DNA of 62,131 bases. It comes from an uncultured Halieaceae bacterium. Lineage in GTDB: Bacteria > Pseudomonadota > Gammaproteobacteria > Pseudomonadales > Halieaceae. Both the position numbers and the translations under genes were made by a program. The stretch spans positions 1 to 62,131 of the forward strand of contig CAJXMD010000008.1 in NCBI GenBank assembly GCA_913056165.1, written 5' to 3'. The notes under the pieces were generated by a model, which was given only the letters and a program-made list of their open reading frames with translations, did no database searches and was not told the origin of the DNA. Shown piece by piece: positions 54,388 to 62,131 of the stretch (positions within the stretch are counted from its first letter, which is position 1; every line of letters begins with the position of its first letter).

Positions 54388-55353
54388 TCACGCTGACCCT
54401 GTTCTCACATACAACCACAGGTAGTAAAGCATATAAATCATGAGAAAAGATCCGCCAGCGACGCGTTTCAGGTAACCCGTTGCTGTCTCTCGATTCCAGC
54501 TTAACCAGACAAATAAGCCCATTAGCAGGGTGCTGACGCTGACAGTGCCCAGGTCGCGATACAGGTCTTGCCTCGACAGCTCAACGGACTCAAAGAATCC
54601 GGGTATGGCCAGGACTATTAGCAAGTTGAACATATTAGAACCGACCACGGCTCCGATAGCGATGTCCGCCTGCTTTTTGAGAGCACTGGTGAGTGATGCT
54701 GCCAATTCAGGGAGACTAGTGCCCAGTGCTACAACGGTTAGTCCTATAACCAATTCAGGCACCTCAAGCGCCGTTGCAATATTGACTGCCCCGAACACCA
54801 GCGCTCGTGAGCTGATAAGAAGCAATATCAGGCCGACAAAAAAATAGCCACTCGCTTTGGTAATGGAGGTGGCGCCCATCTGTTCGGTTAGATCACTGTT
54901 ATCCGGTGCCGATTGATGACGGGTCATCCTGATCAGGTAGAGCAGTAGCGCCACCGTTAAGGCGACCGCGTCCGATGACGATAATCTATTGTCTGCAAGC
55001 AACAACCAGCACAGCGCAACAATAAACAGCAGGATTGGAATATCGGTGAAGGCAGTGGTGCGGCCTACTGCAATGGGGGTAATCAGAACGGTGACGCCGA
55101 GTACTAGTCCGACATTTGCAATGTTTGAGCCAAAAGCATTACCCACAGCCAGTGAACCCGACCCGGTTGCGGCTGACATCAGGGAAACTAGGATTTCAGG
55201 CGCAGACGTACCCACGGACACAATCGTCATCCCGATAATGAGTGGCGATAATCCCATTCGGGTAGCGATACCGGCAGCGCCGTCAATAAACAGATCGGCG
55301 CTCCATGCGAGGACCGCGAGACCTATTACGATGATAGCGATATCAAGAAGCAT
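54388..55353 (-). CDS. yrbG: Calcium/sodium antiporter YrbG family
   Basis: A 321-aa Na+/Ca2+ exchanger-type membrane protein with about ten helices in two inverted repeats. Each repeat has its ion-binding alpha motif: SVGTSAPEILVSLMSAATGSGSLAVGNAFGSNIANVGLV (about 46-85) and ALGTSLPELAASLTSAL with GAVVGSNMFNLLIV (about 205-245). It lies 6 bp upstream of kdsD and heads the leftward kds-lpt-rpoN run, as in E. coli. The ion specificity of YrbG is not firmly established. Confidence 0.94.
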   Translation of the reverse strand: MLLDIAIIVIGLAVLAWSADLFIDGAAGIATRMGLSPLIIGMTIVSVGTSAPEILVSLMSAATGSGSLAVGNAFGSNIANVGLVLGVTVLITPIAVGRTTAFTDIPILLFIVALCWLLLADNRLSSSDAVALTVALLLYLIRMTRHQSAPDNSDLTEQMGATSITKASGYFFVGLILLLISSRALVFGAVNIATALEVPELVIGLTVVALGTSLPELAASLTSALKKQADIAIGAVVGSNMFNLLIVLAIPGFFESVELSRQDLYRDLGTVSVSTLLMGLFVWLSWNRETATGYLKRVAGGSFLMIYMLYYLWLYVRTGSA

Positions 55354-55424
55354 GAAGTCTCTGCAGTCAGTTGAGCGGTCTCTTATCCCTAAAGTGGGCG
55401 TCCACGGCGGGGCACCCTAAGATC

Positions 55425-55446
55425 GGGTATCATCTACCCTTGGGTG
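55425..55446. promoter_or_regulatory. Overlapping short inverted repeats in the yrbG/mlaC intergenic region
   Basis: GGGTA-TCATC-TACCC (55425-55439) overlaps ACCC-TT-GGGT (55436-55445). The 164-bp region between the divergent yrbG and mlaC starts contains no gene remnant I can recognise. The overlapping half-sites could be an operator or simply a small hairpin in the mlaC leader. Confidence 0.3.
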
Positions 55447-55517
55447 ATTATCGAAGAGCTGGCAACAGCGAGCTCGCCGGTTAAGTGTAACGTAGCATAT
55501 CGTGTCCGGAGCCATTC

Positions 55518-56231
55518 ATGAGCTTCTATTTCTGTAATAAATCTGCCCTGAAAAATACCGCGCTTTGGGCAGCATCGATCGCCTTTATTGTTGGCGCTGC
55601 GCTCTCATGGGGTGCTGAAGCAGCATCTCCAGTGGGGCCTAGGAGTGTAGTTGAGAGGGCCACCACCAATATTTTGGCCCTCGTGCGCGAGGCACCCGAT
55701 TATTTTGATGAGGATCCAGACCGTTACATCAACGCAGTGGGAGCGGAGCTTGATCAGGTTGTCGATTTCCGCGGATTTGCCCGGGGAGTAATGGGAGATT
55801 ACGCCAGTAGTAGCCGCTATCGAGCCATGACCGAAGTGCAACGTGAGCGTCTTCGAGACCAGCTCAATCGTTTTACGGAGGTACTGCGTGACGGGATTGT
55901 AAGCACATACAGCAGAGGATTGCTGGCTTTTGGCGGCTCCCGGGTTGAACTGGGCGAAACCGAGGTTTCGCCGGGCAGCACCCGCGTAGCATCGGTTAAC
56001 CAATATGTCTCTGCAGAGGACGGTAAGACCTACACGGTTAAGTACCAAATGGGGCAGTACAAAGACGGCACCTGGAGGTTGCGAAACATGATCATCGAGA
56101 ATATTAACTTGGGAGAGATCTACCGCGGTCAGTTTGAAGCCGCTGCGGCTGCGGCTGGGGGTGATTTAGATGTGGTGATAAATACCTGGGATGACAGCCA
56201 GATTAGGACAAAGGCTGAGGAGGGCAGGTGA
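55518..56231 (+). CDS. mlaC: MlaC-family periplasmic phospholipid-binding protein
   Basis: A 237-aa exported protein of the MlaC/Ttg2D family (phospholipid carrier between outer-membrane MlaA and inner-membrane MlaFEDB). A signal peptide runs to about residue 35 (WGAEAASP). The fold signature includes VDFRGFARGVMGDY (about 82), LRDQLNRFTEVLRDGIVSTYSRGLLAFGG (about 113-141) and the beta-rich TYTVKYQMGQYKDGTWRLRNMIIENINLGEIYRGQF stretch (about 173-208). CGGAG precedes the ATG by 7-8 bases. Unusually, mlaF, mlaE and mlaD are not upstream and mlaB is not downstream; ibaG follows after 1 bp. Confidence 0.88.
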   Translation: MSFYFCNKSALKNTALWAASIAFIVGAALSWGAEAASPVGPRSVVERATTNILALVREAPDYFDEDPDRYINAVGAELDQVVDFRGFARGVMGDYASSSRYRAMTEVQRERLRDQLNRFTEVLRDGIVSTYSRGLLAFGGSRVELGETEVSPGSTRVASVNQYVSAEDGKTYTVKYQMGQYKDGTWRLRNMIIENINLGEIYRGQFEAAAAAAGGDLDVVINTWDDSQIRTKAEEGR

Positions 56232-56232
56232 T

Positions 56233-57740
<1,508 letters not shown>

Positions 57741-57749
57741 ACTTATCTT

Positions 57750-58400
57750 ATGAATACACAGTCTGACGATCAGCCATTAACCATCGCGTTAACCAAGGGG
57801 AGAATCCTGCAAGATACTCTCCCTCTTTTGGCTCGCTGCGGCCTCAATCCCGTGGAGGATCCGGAGAAGAGCCGCCGACTCATTTTCGAATCCAAACGGC
57901 CAGGGATTCGTTTCGTTTTACTTCGGGGCGCTGATGTCGTGACCTATGTGCGACAAGGGGCAGCCGATGCGGGGGTTGTAGGCAAGGATATGCTCCTTGA
58001 ATACGGTGCGGCTGGACTTTATGAACCGCTGGATCTGGGATTGGCGAAGTGTTCCCTGCAAACGGCTGGCTTTGCCGCGGGTAGAAAGGACGGCACTCGG
58101 CTCCGAGTGGCAAGTAAATTTGTCAACGTGGCTCGGTCGTTTTACGCCGCTAAGGGGGTGCAGGCTGACATTATCAAGCTCTACGGCGCAATGGAGTTGG
58201 CCCCGATGCTCGGCCTAGTGGATGAGATAGTCGACATTGTGGATACCGGCAATACGCTCCGGGCCAATGGTCTGGTGCCCTTTGAGCATATCGCGGACAT
58301 CAGCACGCGGTTTGTTGTTAACAAGGCCGCCATGCGGACTCGGCATGCTCTGCTTACCGACATCATTGGCTCGCTCGGTGCTGTCAGCGAGTCATCCTAG
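57750..58400 (+). CDS. hisG: ATP phosphoribosyltransferase, short form
   Basis: A 216-aa HisG-S catalysing the first step of histidine synthesis. It contains LTIALTKGRILQDTLPLLARCG and, near residue 160, the PRPP loop DEIVDIVDTGNTLRANGL. It lacks the C-terminal regulatory domain of the long form, so it should need HisZ, which is not in this window. It follows murA by 9 bp and hisD follows after 2 bp. Confidence 0.96.
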   Translation: MNTQSDDQPLTIALTKGRILQDTLPLLARCGLNPVEDPEKSRRLIFESKRPGIRFVLLRGADVVTYVRQGAADAGVVGKDMLLEYGAAGLYEPLDLGLAKCSLQTAGFAAGRKDGTRLRVASKFVNVARSFYAAKGVQADIIKLYGAMELAPMLGLVDEIVDIVDTGNTLRANGLVPFEHIADISTRFVVNKAAMRTRHALLTDIIGSLGAVSESS

Positions 58401-58402
58401 AA

Positions 58403-59707
58403 ATGGTAAATCATATAAGACGATTAAATAGGCAGGATGCAGACTTTGAGTCGCAGCTCAAATCCCTGCTTGAGCGTCCGGAGGAGCGCGATGGTGCATT
58501 GTCTTCGACCGTTGCCGACATCATTAAGACGGTTCGTCATGAGGGTGATGAAGCGGTCCTGCGCTATACCCGATCCCTTGACCGACACACGGCAGAAACC
58601 ATCAGTGACCTAACGGTTGAACGCGATACCCTCGAGGCCGCGCTGGATACCCTCGATCCGGCGCTGGCTGAGGCCTTGAAGACTGCCGCGAGTCGAATTG
58701 AGCAATATCACCAGCATCAGCTTGTATCTGATTGGGGTTACGAGGATGAATATGGCAACCACCTTGGACAACGCATTCTTGCAATGTCGCGAGTTGGGCT
58801 CTACGTCCCGGGCGGTAAAGCCAGCTACCCATCATCGGTACTGATGAATGGAATTCCCGCTAAGGTCGCAGGGGTTGAAGAAATTATCATGGTGGTCCCC
58901 GCTCCTGAGGGAGAGCTAAGCGAGGTTGTTTTGGCAGCTGCCGCTCTGGCTGGCGTGACACGGGTATTTACCATTGGGGGAGCTCAGGCAATTGCCGCCC
59001 TTGCGTATGGAACGCCAAGTATCCCCAGAGTGGACAAGATAGTGGGGCCGGGCAATCGCTTTGTCGCCGAGGCCAAGCGCCAGGTCTTTGGTCTTGTCGG
59101 TATCGACATGGTGGCTGGGCCCTCTGAGGTGCTCGTTATTGCGGATGGGAGCGTCCATCCGGAGTGGGTCGCTGTAGATTTGTTTTCACAGGCTGAACAT
59201 GATGAACAGGCTCAAGCGCTGTTGATCGCGACTGATGCAGATTATCTGGACGCCGTCGAGAAAGCCTTAAAAGCAGAACTGCCGAAAATGGATCGTGCGC
59301 AAATTATTCAGGCATCCCTTGAGAATCGTGGTGCCTTCATACAGGTCGAGACCTTGGAGGACGCGTTTGCGTTGAGCAATCAAATTGGTCCCGAGCATCT
59401 TGAACTGGCTATTGAAAATGCCGGTAATTATCTTGATCGCGTTAAAGTGGCTGGCGCTGTTTTTGTCGGTGGTGATACCTGTGAAAGTTTGGGGGATTAC
59501 TGCGCAGGGCCTAATCATGTGCTGCCCACATCATCAACCGCTCGTTTTTCTTCCCCCTTGGGCGTATACGATTTTCAAAAGAGAACCTCCGTTGTTCACT
59601 GCTCTGCATCCGGTGCCTCGGCGCTGGGCGATGTAGCCTCAGTGCTTGCGAGAGCAGAGTCCCTCACGGCTCATGCGCGAAGCGCCGAATTGCGGGTTAA
59701 AAAATAA
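58403..59707 (+). CDS. hisD: Histidinol dehydrogenase
   Basis: A 434-aa Zn-dependent NAD enzyme for the last two steps of histidine synthesis. VGLYVPGGKASYPSSVLMNGIPAKVAGV (about 132-160), DKIVGPGNRFVAEAKRQVFG (about 210), the zinc ligands in DLFSQAEHDEQAQ (about 255) and the C-terminal CAGPNHVLPTSSTARF are all present. In Pseudomonas hisC follows; here the convergent protease gene begins 19 bp past the hisD stop. Confidence 0.97.
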   Translation: MVNHIRRLNRQDADFESQLKSLLERPEERDGALSSTVADIIKTVRHEGDEAVLRYTRSLDRHTAETISDLTVERDTLEAALDTLDPALAEALKTAASRIEQYHQHQLVSDWGYEDEYGNHLGQRILAMSRVGLYVPGGKASYPSSVLMNGIPAKVAGVEEIIMVVPAPEGELSEVVLAAAALAGVTRVFTIGGAQAIAALAYGTPSIPRVDKIVGPGNRFVAEAKRQVFGLVGIDMVAGPSEVLVIADGSVHPEWVAVDLFSQAEHDEQAQALLIATDADYLDAVEKALKAELPKMDRAQIIQASLENRGAFIQVETLEDAFALSNQIGPEHLELAIENAGNYLDRVKVAGAVFVGGDTCESLGDYCAGPNHVLPTSSTARFSSPLGVYDFQKRTSVVHCSASGASALGDVASVLARAESLTAHARSAELRVKK

Positions 59708-59726
59708 GCTGATGGCCCCGCCAGGA

Positions 59727-60848
59727 TTAAGGACGGGAACCGACGATCGCCGATAGCTGGGCAACGTTTTCTCCGCGCAAAACTTCAATATCGATTTGCT
59801 CGCCAGGACGCAGTCGGGCGATCTGGTGCATGGTCAAGCGACCATCATTTACCGTGGCCCCGTTGATTGCTGTGATGATATCCCCGCTTTGTAGGCCGGC
59901 ACGAGCCGCGGGTCCGTTTTCAGCCAGTCCAGAGATAACAAGCGCCTGATCAACCTCCCCCATGTCCCCGTTGGTTTGCAACAGCTCGACACTCACGCCC
60001 AGCCATCCGCGAACAACGGTGCCGAAGTCGATCAGGTCCTGCATGACAAATTGAGCGAGGTTGATTGGTGTGGCGAGGTTGATGCCTATTCCGCTGGTGC
60101 CAGAGCGGTCACCACCAGCGGTGTAGATCAAGGTGTTGATACCCACCAGTTGTCCTTGGGTGTCGATTAGCGCGCCCCCAGAATTGCCTAGGTAGATGCT
60201 CGCATCGGTCTGGATATAGTCCTCGTAGTCTGACAGCTGCAGCCCGGAGCGACCTAGCCCCGAGATGATTCCCTGACTGACGGAGTGACCAAAGCCATAG
60301 GGATTACCAATGGCAAGGACTATGTCCCCCACGCGCGCTTCATCCGAGTTGCCGAGAGTGGCCGGGCTTAGTTGCGGTAGATCAATTTTCAGTACTGCTA
60401 GATCGGTGGCGGGGTCCGAACCAACCACCAGCGCAGCCGCAGAGCGTCCGTCGTGAAGCAGTACCTGAATAGCGTCAGCATCGGCGATAACGTGGTTGTT
60501 GGTGATGATGTGACCCTCGTCACTCAGAATGACACCTGAGCCCAAGGATCTCTCGATTCGCTGTCTGCCCGCGGCTGGGCCCAGGAATCGGCGCAGAAGA
60601 GGATCGTTGAGGGCTGGATTCCGGCGAGTGTTCACGAGCTTGGCGGTATAAATGTTAACCACTGACGGAGTCGCCCTTGCGACTGCTTGGTGATAAGAGC
60701 TTGTTGCCGCCTCCTTTCGAGTAGTCGCTGACGGATCAAGAACCCAGAGGTCAAGGAAGATATAGGCTCCCAAGACTCCAGTGATAATGGGCCAAAACAA
60801 ACTTTGTAAATACTCTCTCAATGGCGCCTCCCTTGCGTAATTAGCCAT
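59727..60848 (-). CDS. Inner-membrane-anchored periplasmic serine protease, AlgW/DegS type
   Basis: A 373-aa trypsin-like protease with one PDZ domain. A single N-terminal anchor (about 18-36) is followed by the protease domain with catalytic triad His119 (TNNHVIADAD), Asp149 (PATDLAVLKI) and Ser223 (YLGNSGGALI), then PDZ (about 270-365: GPAARAGLQSGDIITAINGATV). One PDZ plus an uncleaved anchor fits DegS/AlgW, which cut the anti-sigma factor RseA/MucA after binding misfolded porin C-termini. The location after hisD matches algW in Pseudomonas. The leader immediately upstream can fold into a long hairpin and no clear ribosome-binding site is visible. Confidence 0.92.
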   Translation of the reverse strand: MANYAREAPLREYLQSLFWPIITGVLGAYIFLDLWVLDPSATTRKEAATSSYHQAVARATPSVVNIYTAKLVNTRRNPALNDPLLRRFLGPAAGRQRIERSLGSGVILSDEGHIITNNHVIADADAIQVLLHDGRSAAALVVGSDPATDLAVLKIDLPQLSPATLGNSDEARVGDIVLAIGNPYGFGHSVSQGIISGLGRSGLQLSDYEDYIQTDASIYLGNSGGALIDTQGQLVGINTLIYTAGGDRSGTSGIGINLATPINLAQFVMQDLIDFGTVVRGWLGVSVELLQTNGDMGEVDQALVISGLAENGPAARAGLQSGDIITAINGATVNDGRLTMHQIARLRPGEQIDIEVLRGENVAQLSAIVGSRP

Positions 60849-60851
60849 TGT

Positions 60852-60900
60852 AAAACAGATGGGTCGCGTTAATCTCTACTCAGGGCGCGACGCTGTTTTT
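60852..60900. promoter_or_regulatory. Long hairpin in the algW/nif3 divergent intergenic region
   Basis: AAAACAG (60852-60858) pairs with CTGTTTT (60893-60899) and, inside, GTCGCG (60863-60868) pairs with CGCGAC (60886-60891) around a 17-nt loop, separated by an ATGG/G internal bulge. On the minus strand the hairpin ends 3 nt before the protease ATG; on the plus strand it ends in TTTTT 14 nt before the nif3 ATG. It could be a translational control element of the protease mRNA, a terminator-like element before nif3, or both. Confidence 0.5.
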
Positions 60901-60913
60901 CAGGACGGGTACG

Positions 60914-61666
60914 ATGGTTCATCGAGATGATATTGACGCGGCACTAACTGGCTTACTTAAACCAGAGCTATTCAAAGACTATTGTCCTAATGGACTTCAG
61001 GTTGAGGGCAAGGACCAGATTAGCCATTTAGTGACCGGTGTCACCGCGTGTCAGGCCTTGATTGATGCAGCAGTGGCTCAGCGCGCCGATGCCATCCTGG
61101 TGCATCATGGCTATTTCTGGCGTAACGAGGACCCATGCATCATTGGAATGAAGGCGAGGCGCATAAAATCCTTGGCAGCCGCAGATCTCAGTTTGTTCGC
61201 TTATCACCTGCCGCTGGATTGCCATCCAAGGGTTGGCAATAACGCCGGTTTAGGGAGAGCCATGGGACTCAATAATTTCGGGCCATTACGACCCGATGAC
61301 CTAACCCTCCCGGTTTTTTTTGCAGCACTGTCCACACCTTCCCCGGTGACCGCCATTGCGGCACGACTGACAGACGCCCTTGGCCGGGAGGTGCTGCTTG
61401 AGGGCGACAGGATGATTTCCAGCGTGGCCTGGTGCACGGGAGGAGGTCAGGGCTATATTGGTGATGCGGCTGACGCTGGTGCTGATCTGTTCGTGACCGG
61501 TGAAGTGTCCGAGCAGACCATTCACGTGGCGCGGGAGCGGGGCCTGGCCTTTATTGCAGCTGGGCACCATGCGACGGAGCGCTTTGGCGTCCAGGCCGTC
61601 GGAGATTTTCTCGCCACCGAGATGGGAATCAAACACACCTTCGTGGATATCGATAATCCCGCCTGA
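60914..61666 (+). CDS. Nif3-like dinuclear metal-centre protein (YbgI family)
   Basis: A 250-aa Nif3/DUF34 protein forming a ring with a dinuclear metal site. Metal ligands are visible in LVHHGYFWRNE (about 60), YHLPLDCHPRVGNNAGLG (about 97) and IAAGHHATERFGVQAVG (about 216). Often annotated as GTP cyclohydrolase 1 type 2, but its true role is unsettled. It is divergent from algW, as in Pseudomonas. The ATG follows GGACGGGTACG without a strong ribosome-binding site. Confidence 0.9.
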   Translation: MVHRDDIDAALTGLLKPELFKDYCPNGLQVEGKDQISHLVTGVTACQALIDAAVAQRADAILVHHGYFWRNEDPCIIGMKARRIKSLAAADLSLFAYHLPLDCHPRVGNNAGLGRAMGLNNFGPLRPDDLTLPVFFAALSTPSPVTAIAARLTDALGREVLLEGDRMISSVAWCTGGGQGYIGDAADAGADLFVTGEVSEQTIHVARERGLAFIAAGHHATERFGVQAVGDFLATEMGIKHTFVDIDNPA

Positions 61667-61673
61667 AATCCAA

Positions 61674-61701
61674 ACGGTGGTGTTGTCTGACTGCCCACCG
61701 T
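61674..61701. terminator. Hairpin between the convergent nif3 and yhcB-type genes
   Basis: ACGGTGG (61674-61680) pairs with CCACCGT (61695-61701) around a 14-nt loop, 8 bp after the nif3 stop and 12 bp before the convergent stop. There is no T-run on either strand, so it may be a rho-dependent or mRNA 3'-end stabilising structure rather than an intrinsic terminator. Confidence 0.35.
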
Positions 61702-61712
61702 CGTCGATCCGA

Positions 61713-62131
61713 TCAAACCGCTCTGGGTATAGGAGTCTCCGCGGGATCCTCCCGGGTTTTATCGAGGCCAAAAGTTTCGGATAATTGCCCCTGCTCATCC
61801 GGACTCTTGCGCGGCGCGTAATCGAGGGGCTGGAGGGTGTCGATGACGTCAGCTGATAGTGCTTCATCATCACTTCGGTCCGCTAGTAAGCTGGCGGAGG
61901 GGGGAATATCCACGCTTCCCTCACACAGTTTGTCGGCCCCAGAGGCTAAGTGGCTATATACCTGCTGGTAGTCTTCGGTCATGCGGTTTAGCAGCTCGGC
62001 GGTGCGTGCAAAGTGTTCGGCGACTTCCGCCTCGTAGTCAGCGCGGCTTTCGAGCGCTCGTTCCAAGCGGGTTTCAAGATCAATGATGACGTCGCGTTTG
62101 CTTTTGCGGCGCAGGCCCATCGCCCAGCCGA
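61713..62131 (-). CDS. YhcB/ZapG-family (DUF1043) envelope/division protein, cut by the right edge
   Basis: At least 138 residues; the frame continues off the edge upstream of the internal ATG at 62120 (…GWAMGLRRKSKR), and YhcB proteins begin with one membrane helix that would lie outside the window. Visible are a coiled coil (DLETRLERALESRADYEAEVAEHFARTAELLNRM) spanning about residues 15-48 of the ATG version and DYQQVYSHLASGADKLC, the core DUF1043 signature, then a disordered acidic/Pro tail. In E. coli YhcB (ZapG) links the divisome with envelope synthesis and is located near degQ/degS. I judge the true start to be upstream of 62131. Confidence 0.85.
   Translation of the reverse strand, partial: GWAMGLRRKSKRDVIIDLETRLERALESRADYEAEVAEHFARTAELLNRMTEDYQQVYSHLASGADKLCEGSVDIPPSASLLADRSDDEALSADVIDTLQPLDYAPRKSPDEQGQLSETFGLDKTREDPAETPIPRAV

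Overview
This window looks like chromosomal DNA of a marine, aerobic gammaproteobacterium, most plausibly from the Cellvibrionales/OM60-NOR5 (Halieaceae) side of the tree. That placement is inference. It rests on moderately GC-rich DNA, large TonB-dependent receptors, and a core-gene order (gatCAB/mreBCD/maf ... ptsO-rapZ-ptsN-hpf-rpoN-lpt-kds ... ibaG-murA-hisGD-algW) that matches the well-known Pseudomonas arrangement in outline. I saw no insertion sequences, integrases, prophage genes, CRISPR arrays or rRNA.

Bases 1-19,000 are the accessory part. A partial secreted or membrane-anchored protein runs off the left edge. Next come a TonB-dependent receptor and a divergent regulator/catabolic unit. 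The unit consists of a TetR repressor on the minus strand, a compact palindromic operator, and AtuA-like, AtuC-like (carboxyltransferase), AtuE-like (enoyl-CoA hydratase) and AtuF-like (biotin carboxylase/biotin carrier) genes, followed by a TIGR03084-type metal-binding protein and a short-chain dehydrogenase. This resembles the acyclic terpene utilisation (atu) pathway, in which a branched 3-methyl-enoyl-CoA is carboxylated and then hydrated. It lacks the acyl-CoA dehydrogenase and acyl-CoA ligase found in the Pseudomonas cluster and has extra genes. A second TonB receptor with a strong terminator, a secreted DUF2891 protein, tRNA-Met, a secreted amidohydrolase, a formyltransferase-fold protein and an amino-acid permease follow.

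Bases 20,000-38,500 are housekeeping. A leftward group runs TPR lipoprotein-lolB-ispE-tRNA-Gln-prs-rplY-pth-ychF. A rightward operon hemA-prfA-prmC-moeB diverges from it. Then come a MATE exporter, an RhlB-like helicase, CysZ, SmrA and the gatCAB amidotransferase operon.

Bases 38,700-62,131 hold cell-envelope genes. These are mreBCD-maf-yhdP (rightward); a leftward run yrbG-kdsD-kdsC-lptC-lptA-lptB-rpoN-hpf-ptsN-rapZ-ptsO-mgtE-yjgA; a rightward mlaC-ibaG-murA-hisG-hisD; an AlgW/DegS-type protease; a Nif3 protein; and a YhcB/ZapG-type protein cut by the right edge. Compared with the usual order, several genes are missing from their expected places: rng, the nitrilase gene and tldD around yhdP; mlaFED and mlaB around mlaC; and hisC after hisD. 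The points most worth checking are the pared-down atu-like cluster and its operator, a probable AUC start codon for mreC, the orphaned mlaC, and hairpins in the algW leader and between prs and rplY.
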